Part shown: in pieces, positions 49,756 through 58,400 of the stretch
Layout of the letters: the number at the start of each line of letters is the position of its first letter
Position numbering within the stretch: position 1 is the first letter of the stretch
Source: JAXFPC01 sp034180005
GTDB lineage: Bacteria; Bacillota; Negativicutes; Acidaminococcales; Acidaminococcaceae
Assembly (NCBI GenBank): GCA_034180005.1
Contig: JAXFPC010000029.1
Location: 1-64,000, forward strand
Length of the DNA stretch: 64,000 nt
Reading direction: 5' to 3'
Made by a program: the position numbers and the translations under genes
The notes under the pieces: model-generated
The model's input: only the letters and a program-made list of their open reading frames with translations
Told to the model about the DNA's origin: nothing
Databases searched by the model: none

Positions 49756-50446
49756 AAGCTTTACCCTCAAAACGATAGCCTACGCCCCAGATAGTTTTGA
49801 TCTCCCAATTTTCATGAGGATATTTTTCCAGCTTGGCGCGCAGCCTTTTTATGTGAGAATCAACAGTTCTGCTGTCCCCAAAATAGTCGCAGCCCCAAAT
49901 ACTGTCCAACAGATTGTCGCGGCTGAAAACCTTCGTGTCGTTTTTTGCCAAAGTCCACAGCAATTCCAGTTCCTTTTTGGTGAGAGGAACCTCCTGTCCG
50001 TCAATGGAAACAATATATTTATCCAGATCGATAAACAAATTATCAAAGGAAAAATGCCGCCTGTTGTTCTGCGCTTCTCCCGGAATACGCCGCAGCACCG
50101 CCCGTATCCTAGCCATGACTTCGTTGCCGGAAAACGGTTTGACAATATAATCGTCCGCGCCCGTATCAAGTCCCATAATCCTGTCGTAATCCTCACCCCG
50201 CGCCGTTATCATGATGATCGGCACCATGGATTCACGACGAATGATGCGGCACACCTCGAAGCCGTCAACTTCCGGCATCATCACGTCCAGGAGCAGCATT
50301 GTCAATTCGTCCTTAAAGCTCCTGTATTTTTGCAGAGCCTCTTTGCCGTCGCAGGCAAGAATCGTTTCATATCCCTCTTTTTGACAGTAGCTTGCCAAAA
50401 TAGTCGTTATCTGTTTATTATCGTCAGCGATAAGAATCTTTGCCAT
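49745..50446 (-). CDS. OmpR-family response regulator
   Basis: A 233-residue DNA-binding regulator. The receiver has DDNKQ (D8, D9), phospho-acceptor D54 in LLLDVMMPEVDGFE and the conserved Lys in YIVKPFSGNE. The C-terminal winged helix shows LTKKELELLWTLAKN and SRTVDSHIKRLRAKLEK. It is first in the operon with the kinase and SDR and has a TTGACG-17-TATAGA promoter at 50477-50505. It is divergent from the periplasmic-protein gene at 50652, its likely target. Confidence 0.95.
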   Translation of the reverse strand: MAKILIADDNKQITTILASYCQKEGYETILACDGKEALQKYRSFKDELTMLLLDVMMPEVDGFEVCRIIRRESMVPIIMITARGEDYDRIMGLDTGADDYIVKPFSGNEVMARIRAVLRRIPGEAQNNRRHFSFDNLFIDLDKYIVSIDGQEVPLTKKELELLWTLAKNDTKVFSRDNLLDSIWGCDYFGDSRTVDSHIKRLRAKLEKYPHENWEIKTIWGVGYRFEGKAYEK

Positions 50447-50476
50447 TTCTTCACCCCGTCTCTTGCTTAAGACCCT

Positions 50477-50505
50477 TCTATAATTATACTACAGCTGCGC
50501 GTCAA
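50477..50505 (-). promoter_or_regulatory. Predicted promoter of the two-component operon
   Basis: Minus strand: TTGACG (50505-50500), 17-base spacer, TATAGA (50482-50477). Confidence 0.6.
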
Positions 50506-50651
50506 CAAGTTCTAAAAATTTTTGTTCCGCCACACAAAAGTCATAATCATGTTGTAAAATTTATCTCAACAGGTCGGTAATACCTGCCGAGAAGAAAATA
50601 TCCGCTTACTGTGACGATGTTTTCTCAAAACATAACGAAGGAGTGACTCAT

Positions 50652-51146
50652 ATGTTAAAAACTAAAAATATTTTTCTGGCAGCTTCCCTCTTAACGCTCA
50701 TCTGCTCAAGCGTTTACGCGGCCGATAAAACGACGCCCGCGCCGGAACAGATTCGTCCGGAATGCGTCGAACGCATGGATCGGGAAGGTTGCGGTCAACA
50801 CGGAAAACATCATGTTAAAGACAAAGAATCCATGCAGAAAAAACACGCGGAACTTGCCAAGATGACACCTGAAGAACGTCAGAAAGCCATGGAAAAAATG
50901 AAAGCCGAGCGTCTGGAAATGCGCGAGAAAAGCATGGCGAAATTAACTCCCGAACAGCGCAAAGAAGTCGAAAAATTTATTGAAGACGGCCAGGCTCACC
51001 GCAAAAGCATGAAAGAAAGATACGAAAAAATGTCTCCCGAACAGAAAGAAGCGTTGCGTTACAGTAAAAAAGCTTCTCACGGGCACAAACATTTCCGCGG
51101 CGAAAAAGACCGCAGCAATATGCCGCAGCAAAACGCCGACAAATAA
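50652..51146 (+). CDS. Spy/CpxP-like periplasmic protein
   Basis: A 164-residue protein. The signal peptide is MLKTKNIFLAASLLTLICSS with cleavage near VYAAD. The mature part is highly charged and helical with repeated LTxxQ-like units (MTPEERQKAMEKM, LTPEQRKEVEKF, MSPEQKEALRYS), a pattern seen in the Spy/CpxP/ZraP family of periplasmic chaperones and metal binders. Histidine-rich patches occur near both ends (GCGQHGKHHVKD, HGHKHFRGEK) and may bind metals. AAGGAG lies 8 bases ahead of ATG 50652. Its position opposite an OmpR-type two-component operon mirrors cpxP-cpxRA, suggesting feedback on the kinase. Confidence 0.82.
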   Translation: MLKTKNIFLAASLLTLICSSVYAADKTTPAPEQIRPECVERMDREGCGQHGKHHVKDKESMQKKHAELAKMTPEERQKAMEKMKAERLEMREKSMAKLTPEQRKEVEKFIEDGQAHRKSMKERYEKMSPEQKEALRYSKKASHGHKHFRGEKDRSNMPQQNADK

Positions 51147-51175
51147 GTCTGAAAAATTTTATAACTGAAAGCAAG

Positions 51176-51219
51176 ACAGCCTCTGCAGAAAAAATGTTCC
51201 TGCAGAGGCTGTTATTTTT
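51176..51219. terminator. Bidirectional terminator
   Basis: A 13-bp perfect stem, ACAGCCTCTGCAG (51176-51188) with its complement at 51200-51212, and flanking A/T runs between the convergent periplasmic-protein and EcfT genes. Confidence 0.88.
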
Positions 51220-51223
51220 ACGT

Positions 51224-51892
51224 TTATAGAAGCTTTTTCCATAAATGGTACGCGCTTAAAACCACAGTCACCAGTAAGGCGGCATAATCGCCGAATCCCA
51301 GCCGCTCCGGCTGCATATTTTTGTACGTGTTGGGGCCGAAGCCTTTCAGTTCCATGGAAAGAGCCAGCGTTTCCGATTTAGCTACGGCGCGCATCACCAA
51401 CGGTCTTATGACAACCAGATAGGCTAAAAATCTTTTAACGATATTTCCCTGATTGGAATAGCCGCGGCAGCTTTGAGCGTCCAGCGTGATAGCACTGTCG
51501 TTCAAAAAATTCGGCACAAAGCGCAGAGCCGTCGTCAGCATAAAGGCATACTCGTACGGCAGGTGAAATCTCTCCACCAAAGCTTTGGCGATATCCTGAA
51601 TCCTCGTCGCCGCCAAAAGGCACAGAAAAGCCATGGTCATGACCAGCATCCGCAAACCGCCGATCAGCGCCACGTCCAGTTTTCCTCCGAGCAGCAGCTG
51701 CAACAGGATCATCATGCCGGTAAAAACCGCCAAGCCGCCGATGGCGGCCATAGTCATCCTATCGTGATTGGTATAAAGCAAAAGCGCCAGCTCCAACACC
51801 AAAATCGTAGCCACCGCTTCAACCGGAAGAATGAACACCCACGCGGTAATAGCCAAAGTTAAAATTATCTTCGTAAAAGCGGACAGCCTCAC
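51224..51892 (-). CDS. ECF transporter transmembrane subunit (EcfT/CbiQ-like)
   Basis: A 222-residue inner-membrane protein with about five hydrophobic segments. The coupling-helix motifs are AQSCRGYSNQGN-type and ETLALSMELKGFGPN, the latter close to the EcfT Ala-Arg-Gly box but with AMELKG-like SMELKG in place of ARG. It links the two ATPases to the substrate-binding S subunit. It overlaps the upstream ATPase gene by 4 bp and ends the operon. Confidence 0.87.
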   Translation of the reverse strand: MRLSAFTKIILTLAITAWVFILPVEAVATILVLELALLLYTNHDRMTMAAIGGLAVFTGMMILLQLLLGGKLDVALIGGLRMLVMTMAFLCLLAATRIQDIAKALVERFHLPYEYAFMLTTALRFVPNFLNDSAITLDAQSCRGYSNQGNIVKRFLAYLVVIRPLVMRAVAKSETLALSMELKGFGPNTYKNMQPERLGFGDYAALLVTVVLSAYHLWKKLL

Positions 51893-52698
51893 GGACGCTC
51901 ACCGCCTTTCACCGTCACGGCGGCGCAGAACTCTTCCGCCGTGGCAGCCTTGATTCCCAGCGCTGCCGCCAAAGATGCGACAGCCGGACTGCGCAGCCCC
52001 CACTTTTCCAAAGGTTCAGCTCCGCTGAACAAGGTGGCGGGAGTGCCGTCGAAAACTATTCCGCCCCGATGCAGGACAACGGCTCTGTCTGAATAACGGT
52101 ACACGGCGTCCATATCGTGAGAGATCAGCACCACGGTTATGCCGCGCTGTTTATTGACGTCCCGCAGATATTGCAGCATATGTTCTTTTTCCAAAGCATC
52201 CTGTCCGTTGGTTATCTCGTCCAAAATCAGCGTCCTGGGGTTGAGAGCCAAAGCAGCCGCCACACCCAATCGACGCTTCTGCCCGAAAGAAAGCAAACGC
52301 GGATAAGCGCCGGCAAGAGAAGTCAGGCCCATAGCGGCCAACGCCGCGTCAACCTGCTCTTTAACAGTTTCTTCCGTCAACTTTTTAGCGCGCGGTCCGT
52401 AAGCAACCTCGTCAAAAACCGTATCCTCCAAAATCTGCAAATCTGGATTTTGAAAAACATAACCGATTTTATCCGCCAAGTCGGCCGGCTCCAAATTTAC
52501 TATATCTTCACCGTCAACAAGGATTTTGCCGCTGCGCGGATGACACAGCGCCATGAAAAGTCTGCTGAGCGTCGTCTTGCCGCTGCCGTTCTGACCCAGA
52601 AGAGCCACAAACTCTCCGTCTTCGATGCGGCAGTCTATATCCGTTATCACAGGTACGCCCTTGGTGTAGGCATAATTGACATTTTTAGCTTCCAGCAT
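51889..52698 (-). CDS. ECF transporter ATPase (second)
   Basis: A 269-residue cytoplasmic ATPase. Walker A is GQNGSGKTTLSRL (near residue 35), the signature is altered to LSFGQKRR, Walker B is LILDEITNGQDA and the H-loop VLISHDMDAVY. The LSFGQ form and DEITNG (instead of DEPT) are variations that the EcfA family tolerates. It pairs with the 52698 ATPase (1-bp overlap) as an EcfA/EcfA' heterodimer. Confidence 0.92.
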   Translation of the reverse strand: MLEAKNVNYAYTKGVPVITDIDCRIEDGEFVALLGQNGSGKTTLSRLFMALCHPRSGKILVDGEDIVNLEPADLADKIGYVFQNPDLQILEDTVFDEVAYGPRAKKLTEETVKEQVDAALAAMGLTSLAGAYPRLLSFGQKRRLGVAAALALNPRTLILDEITNGQDALEKEHMLQYLRDVNKQRGITVVLISHDMDAVYRYSDRAVVLHRGGIVFDGTPATLFSGAEPLEKWGLRSPAVASLAAALGIKAATAEEFCAAVTVKGGERP

Positions 52699-53567
52699 CA
52701 GTTCTCACTCCTTTCAGCAGCGGTTATTCCCAGAGCCTTAAGCTCCGACAAAGCTTCCTCCTGAGAACGCCACTCTCCGAAAGTAAGACCGGTTTTGGCT
52801 GCCAAACCGAATTTTACCTGCCACAAAGCAGGCAGCAAAGGCCGCAGCTCCTCATCATCATACATCACCTTAGCGGCAGTTTCGCACTCTCCCGCCGCAG
52901 CAAGACAGCCATTTTTAAGTACGACCAGCTCCGTAGCGTAAGGCAGCAGATAATCCATACGATGCTCCACCGCGACTATGGTCGTGCCGTAACGCTTATG
53001 AATATCGTAAACCAATTCATACAAACTCATGGCTCCGTCAGGATCCATAGCGGAAACAGGTTCGTCCAGAACAATGATCTCCGGCCGCACAGCCAACGTG
53101 GCCGCCAAAAGCAGACGTTGACGCTGCCCTCCGGAAAGTTCATCCAGCTGATAACTTTCCCTGCCGGGCAAACCTACATCTGCAAGAACTTTGGCAGTTA
53201 TCTTCTCGGCATCGGCGGGAGCAAAACCGTGATTCAACAAACCGAAGGTAATCTCTTCTCCGGCTGTGAGAGAAACCAGCTGACTCTCATAATCCTCCAT
53301 GATAAAGCCTACATCCATGGCAATTTCCGAAACGCGCTTGTCTTTAGTCGATTCGCCTTTCACCAGCACATCGCCGCTGAAACGTCCGCCGGCGTAATAC
53401 GGTATTATCCCGGCCATGGCCTTGCACAGAGTGGTCTTACCGGCCCCGCTCGGTCCGGCTATCATCGTAAAGCTACCCTTTTTTATTTTCAGGTCTATAT
53501 TGCGCAGCACAAGGTCCGAGCGTTTATAAGCGAAGTAAAAATTATTCAGCTCCAATACATATTCCAT
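52698..53567 (-). CDS. ECF transporter ATPase (first)
   Basis: A 289-residue cytoplasmic ATPase. Walker A is GPSGAGKTTLCKAM (near residue 39), the signature LSGGQRQRLLLAATLA, Walker B IIVLDEPVSAMDPDG and the H-loop VAVEHRMDYL. It powers uptake by the EcfT/S complex. It starts 1 bp from the S-component stop. Its C-terminal 40 residues (GLTFGEWRSQEEALSELKAL) are an ATPase-specific extension of unknown role. Confidence 0.92.
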   Translation of the reverse strand: MEYVLELNNFYFAYKRSDLVLRNIDLKIKKGSFTMIAGPSGAGKTTLCKAMAGIIPYYAGGRFSGDVLVKGESTKDKRVSEIAMDVGFIMEDYESQLVSLTAGEEITFGLLNHGFAPADAEKITAKVLADVGLPGRESYQLDELSGGQRQRLLLAATLAVRPEIIVLDEPVSAMDPDGAMSLYELVYDIHKRYGTTIVAVEHRMDYLLPYATELVVLKNGCLAAAGECETAAKVMYDDEELRPLLPALWQVKFGLAAKTGLTFGEWRSQEEALSELKALGITAAERSEN

Positions 53568-54139
53568 TATTCGTCATCCCCCTGCATAAAGAAAAGTTTG
53601 CGTACGGGAGCGAACAAAAAATGCGTGATCAGTCCGTTTAAAAGTCCGACGGCAGCCACCACAGGCATCATGGCATAAATCCATACATGCAGCGGCAGAT
53701 TCAAAACAAGCTTTAAAATAAAAGTAAAGGTTCCGCCGCTGGCAATCGTGGCCAAAAAGCCCGTTAAGAACGGACGGAATTTAAAATTCTTCAATCCCGA
53801 CTGCAGCACGGCCTTTACCAAAAGACAGCAGACGATAGCGCCCACCAGCTCGCTGGCGATATTTCCCAGAGGAAACGCCGATTTTGAGGACGGCACCAAA
53901 GTAAGGCCGGCTATAAAACCTATACCAGCAGCCTGCGTCAACTTGGGAACTGTAAGATTAATGACGATGGAATACATGGCAATGGTCCAATTAGGCGTTA
54001 CGCCGCCTATGTTGGGACTGACGGTATGTAAAATAATACCTATGGCCAGCAGCATAGCCGTAATGGCCACCCAGCGATAGCCGTCCTGCCGCGGTTCCAC
54101 CTCTGTCAGCGCCGGCACCGCCGTTTCCTTATCCTCCAT
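53567..54139 (-). CDS. ECF transporter substrate-binding (S) component
   Basis: A 190-residue inner-membrane protein with about six hydrophobic segments. A charged N-terminus of about 20 residues precedes the first helix (VAITAMLLAIGIILHTVSPN). Loops PNWTIAMYSI and VPSSKSAFPLGNIASELVGA are S-component-like. A dedicated group I ECF operon (S-A-A'-T) follows. The adjacent TrpR-like gene hints at an aromatic amino acid or related substrate, but this is only context; vitamins or metals are equally possible by family. Confidence 0.82.
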   Translation of the reverse strand: MEDKETAVPALTEVEPRQDGYRWVAITAMLLAIGIILHTVSPNIGGVTPNWTIAMYSIVINLTVPKLTQAAGIGFIAGLTLVPSSKSAFPLGNIASELVGAIVCCLLVKAVLQSGLKNFKFRPFLTGFLATIASGGTFTFILKLVLNLPLHVWIYAMMPVVAAVGLLNGLITHFLFAPVRKLFFMQGDDE

Positions 54140-54211
54140 GATTGTTTTTCCCCTCTCTCAAATTAATCAGCAAATAACTGCGCATCATGCCGTGCAACGC
54201 GCCCGGCATTT

Positions 54212-54502
54212 TTACTTTTTGGGCAGCAAAGGCAGCACCAGATTGTAACCGTCCGCTCCGTAAACCAAACAACGCTTTACGCGGGAAATAGTTGCCGTAC
54301 TGGCTCCGGTTTTCTCAACTATATCTTCGTAAATAGTGCCTTCATAAAGCATTCGCGCCACTTCCAAACGTTGAGCCATGGCTTTCAGCTCGCTCACCGT
54401 ACAAACATCCTCAAAAAATTTGTAGCAGTCCTCCTGCGTCTTCAAATGTAAAATCGCTTCAAACAACTGATCCATCAAAGAATCGTGAAGATTTGCCGCC
54501 AT
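54212..54502 (-). CDS. YerC/YecD-type TrpR-family regulator
   Basis: A 96-residue cytoplasmic helical protein of the TrpR superfamily. Recognisable parts are FFEDVCTVSELKAMAQRLEV and the helix-turn-helix TGASTATISRVKRCLVYGAD. GGAGG 6 bases ahead of ATG 54502 (MAANLHDSL) rejects the longer frame. It is upstream of the ECF operon (72 bp gap) on the same strand, so it may control or be co-transcribed with it. Family members do not necessarily bind tryptophan. Confidence 0.88.
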   Translation of the reverse strand: MAANLHDSLMDQLFEAILHLKTQEDCYKFFEDVCTVSELKAMAQRLEVARMLYEGTIYEDIVEKTGASTATISRVKRCLVYGADGYNLVLPLLPKK

Positions 54503-54574
54503 ATTTCCTCCTTGCAATTCACATCTTTTTACAAGGACAGCTTGCGCCCCTGCGTAAATTTATTTATGACAAAT

Positions 54575-54603
54575 AATTTAACTTTTCAGCGTGTGAAAGT
54601 CAA
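54575..54603 (-). promoter_or_regulatory. Predicted promoter of the TrpR-like/ECF unit
   Basis: Minus strand: TTGACT (54603-54598), 17-base spacer, TAAATT (54580-54575). The rest of the 54604-54790 stretch shows no gene. Confidence 0.6.
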
Positions 54604-54792
54604 GTAAAATTTACAGAAAACAAATTCTTTGCTTTTTCCGTAAAAAAACTGTTCAGTTTGAAAAATACCGACAAAAAATATCTTTCATTTATATTTGTCA
54701 ACAACAGTACCGATACCGTAAAATCATACCGAATATTTTTGTCTGTAAAATCCTGACATAACACAAAAAATTTTCCGTAACATGCAGACAAG

Positions 54793-54840
54793 AAAAAGGT
54801 GCCGCGGCAAATAACAAATTATCCGCGCGGCACCTTTTTT
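54793..54840 (-). terminator. Terminator of the YbjN-like gene
   Basis: AAAAAGGTGCCGCG (54793-54806) pairs with CGCGGCACCTTTTT (54826-54839); T-runs follow on either strand. Confidence 0.85.
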
Positions 54841-54850
54841 AAATCAACAC

Positions 54851-55348
54851 TTACGCCATATTCCAAATTTTACCCATTATTTTGCCGTAATCGGCCTCAA
54901 GAAACTTCATAGTTTCATCCAGCACCGCGCCAAGCAACTCAGGCGCAAACAAATGATCTTGAGCTGTAAAAATAGTTGACATCAGTACTGAGCCTTCTTG
55001 AGAAACATTGAACTTGAACATACGGTACTCATTATTCAACTCGTTGACAAAAAGTGCCAGCTCCGCAGAGCGTTCCTGCTTAACAACAGGAGCCGCCAAT
55101 CTGATCTGCAGTAGCGTGTACACGCTTTCGTCTATCAGGATAGCAAAAGGAAGCTCCTGCCCTCTAATAACCATCCGACTGCGAAAGACGGTCGTCTTAT
55201 ACTCATTGTTCAACTCCTCGGTTTCAAAGCATTCAATTTTGCGATCTGCAAGAAATTTCTTCATCAGTTCGGCTTTTTTATTAACTTGTGGGGAAATTAC
55301 TTCCCCCTCCGGAATTTCTTCCATTTTTTTGCTTTCTTTTTCTTCCAT
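54851..55348 (-). CDS. YbjN-like domain protein
   Basis: A 165-residue cytoplasmic protein. After a charged, probably disordered N-terminus of about 35 residues, the fold resembles the YbjN/type III secretion chaperone-like domain, with VNELNNEYRMFKFNVSQEGS, MSTIFTAQDHLFAPELLGA and a final helix ETMKFLEADYGKIMGKIWNM. Such proteins are linked to stress or motility regulation in other bacteria, with unclear mechanism. It stands alone, with its own terminator. Confidence 0.75.
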   Translation of the reverse strand: MEEKESKKMEEIPEGEVISPQVNKKAELMKKFLADRKIECFETEELNNEYKTTVFRSRMVIRGQELPFAILIDESVYTLLQIRLAAPVVKQERSAELALFVNELNNEYRMFKFNVSQEGSVLMSTIFTAQDHLFAPELLGAVLDETMKFLEADYGKIMGKIWNMA

Positions 55349-55495
55349 TTGAAATTACTCCTTTGCGTTTATTTTTCAAATTATAAAAATTCCCGACTGT
55401 TTCTAATATTCTGTTATTATTATACCTCTTATCGCTTTCGCCCGTCATGGCGGCAACCGATCAGAGCTGAGATGATTTTGTTATCAAGGAGATCT

Positions 55496-58400
55496 TCAGA
55501 AAGTGAATCGCAGCCCCGCATCCACTCTCCAGTCGTCCTTCAATTTACCGCCGAAGCTCTTCTCAACCGTGGCATACAGATTTGAAGCTTCGCTCAGCTT
55601 AGTAGTCATACCCAGCTGCAGTTCGCACCACGAACCTCCTAGGTCTACGCTCGTCCTGCCTGCAGGTTCACCCTCTCCTCGGAACTTACTGTTGAAATCT
55701 CCCTTGAATTCATGAGCCCACACTAATTTGCCGAAATAGCTTGACCTTTCGCTCTCCTGTCCGAAGCGCACGCCTACTTTCCCGAGCAAACTCTCGAACT
55801 TCTCCTGCTCCACATCCATTACCTTGCCGCCGTTGTAATCGCTCTCGGCCTGATAATTTTTGCTTCCCGCCATACCGTAGATCAATTCCACGCTCGGCTC
55901 AAAATAAAAACCTTTTGCCTTCGCCTTAAAGCGTTTGCCGTATTCCAAGCCTATGCTCATTCCGTTAGTGCTGTAATCTCCCCGCAGTTTATCTCCCGCA
56001 TCGTTATAGACCTTGTAATCGTTCCTGATCCTGCCCGCCTTGGCTATGATATCGAAATACTGTCCGTCATCAAAATTTTTACTGCCGTACAAAGCTATGC
56101 CGCTGACTCTTTCGTCACCTTTGCCACCACGTGTATAAGCAGACTTACCCTTGGCATGTTCAAAAGCCGCTCCCACGGTCCAGTCTCCGACTTTCTGATC
56201 GTAACCCGCCTGCACGGCATTGTAACGGCTGCTGTAGTATGCTTCCGCTTCATCCATGGTGGACTTGCCTCCGTAGTATTTCGCCCAGATTCCGCTTGCT
56301 TCTCCTGCAAAGCGCAAATCTCCCAGACGTTTCATGACGTCGTTATTGGTCGCACGCCACATATTCACCGTGGACAGCATAGCGCTTTTAGCTCCTCGCA
56401 TCATGGCTGTTTCAGTACTGCCGTAGATTATTTCCGGATTGTAAATTGCCAGAGGATCGATAAAGCCCCTGCCGTTCTCATCATAACTCACGTCCGCCAG
56501 TTTCAAAGCAGCCGATGCTGTAGTCAGTCCCTCGGCAATCTCCGCCGTGGCTTTCAGATTGCCTGAGGCCTGTTTGGAATCGCCGTAGACGATCTTCCTT
56601 GCCAGATTGCAAAGCACTCCGCCTACTTCTCCGGAATTTTTCATGTTGATGCCGGTGTTGTCGGTGATCAATTTCACCTCGGATCCTGCAGTTGCCTTAC
56701 CTACCGTAAGGTCGCCTCCTTTGACTTCCTTACCCTCATGCGTATAGAATACTGAGCTCTTGCCGCTGTAGTTTGCTACATTCAAGGAACCTTCGCTCAT
56801 GTTGATCGCTCCACCTTCTCCGCGAAGACTTCTGACTTTGCTGACACCCGTATTGTTCCACATGCCGCTCCTGGTAAGCGTAAGATTGTCCTGAGCGTAG
56901 TCGCTTAAAGCCCCCCGCCAGCTGCCGCGGATCTCTATGTTCAGGGGATCGTTCCCGGCTAACTTGCCCCATCCCGTCACTTCTTCAAAGCCCAGTCTGC
57001 CGGAGAAGCTGATGCCTTCCTCTTTCACTCCCGCAGTGCCGCTGAGATTTCTTTCTCCGGCAACAGGCGCCCCGGTGGGATCGACACCTGCCACATAGCC
57101 GCTGTAAATGAGCTTTTGAGCGGCGCTGCCGATGGCCGCTTTGACTGCTTCACGGTTGGAGAGATCCGCACCGTTGCCGAATACATGAACTTTCGCATCG
57201 GCTTCGGCTTTGGCTATCTCTGCTTCGCCTGCTTCCGCGCCGAAGCTGAGTTCACCGGCTCCACTGTAGGAGCCGATCTTGACGGCGCCTTTTTGCAATT
57301 CGGTGATGCCATTATCCATAGTAAGTTTAGTCACACTGCTGTCCCCGGTCATATTCCATTTTGCGCCGTCAGAGAGGAACAGATTGATGATGCCGGCATT
57401 GGTAATCTCTTTGGTTTGCTTTTCTTTACCTCCGGCATCATTCCCGTCGAAAACTACCTTGCAAACAGCTTGATCAAATAACGTACGATTAGGATTATCA
57501 TCCACCACTGCAAAATCATCCACAGCACCGTTTATAATACTGCCCTCTCCCAACTCTATGTTGATAGTGCTGGTATCCGGATTGGACATGTCTCCCGTGT
57601 ACACATTATTCGGCATAGCTTCTAAAGTGGAAAAATTCGTAGTTCCGCTGAATTTGTTTGCAGCTAAAATCGCGCTGTTAATGGTCAAATTTCGGGCATT
57701 TCTAATTGTTACTGTTCCTCCATCATCAGCTACAATGGAACCTGTTATGCTACTTTTTATTTCCTGGTTCTGCATATCGATAGTCACAGATCCCTGCGAT
57801 ATTTCCGGATCTACTTTAAATTTTTTTTGGAATCCGTCCCGCGCAATAATGGCAGCAGGCGCATCGACTGTTACGGCTCCGGAAATATCCACTATGCCGC
57901 CCAGAGCATCTATGCCCGTCACAGCGGCCTTTATATCCACTCCGCCTTTCAGTTCTATCGGCGCCGGGTTAGCTGCACCACTGCATATGGTGCTGATTTT
58001 TCCGGCATTTTTCCCCTTATTATTTCCCGTTAAGCGATAAGTTTTTATACCGATTGTTCCAGCGTCAATGGTAGTTTTGCCGTTAATAGCAATCATATCC
58101 TTACCCTCGCTCTGCAAAACAGACCATATCCCGTAGTTTCCGCTGATGATGGTCATGTCTCCTCCTATTCCGAGCGATCCGATGCCACTGGACATTGTTA
58201 AATCCAATCCCGCATCTCCGGCCTTCACAAACAGATTACCGCTGGCCGTAAATTTATCCATACGACTAATATAAATGCCAGTACCATTTTCAGCGATTAT
58301 TTTTGCCTCTCCATTAAGAGCGAAGATCATATCATTGCTTGATGCCAAACGTAATCCCACCACGTCATTAGGGAAATCACCGGAGCCTGTTGCCCTAATT

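Noticed and set aside
54600..54791. Minus-strand frame of 63 residues
   Set aside because: AT-rich intergenic sequence overlapping a promoter; product is Phe/Asn-rich with no start signal.
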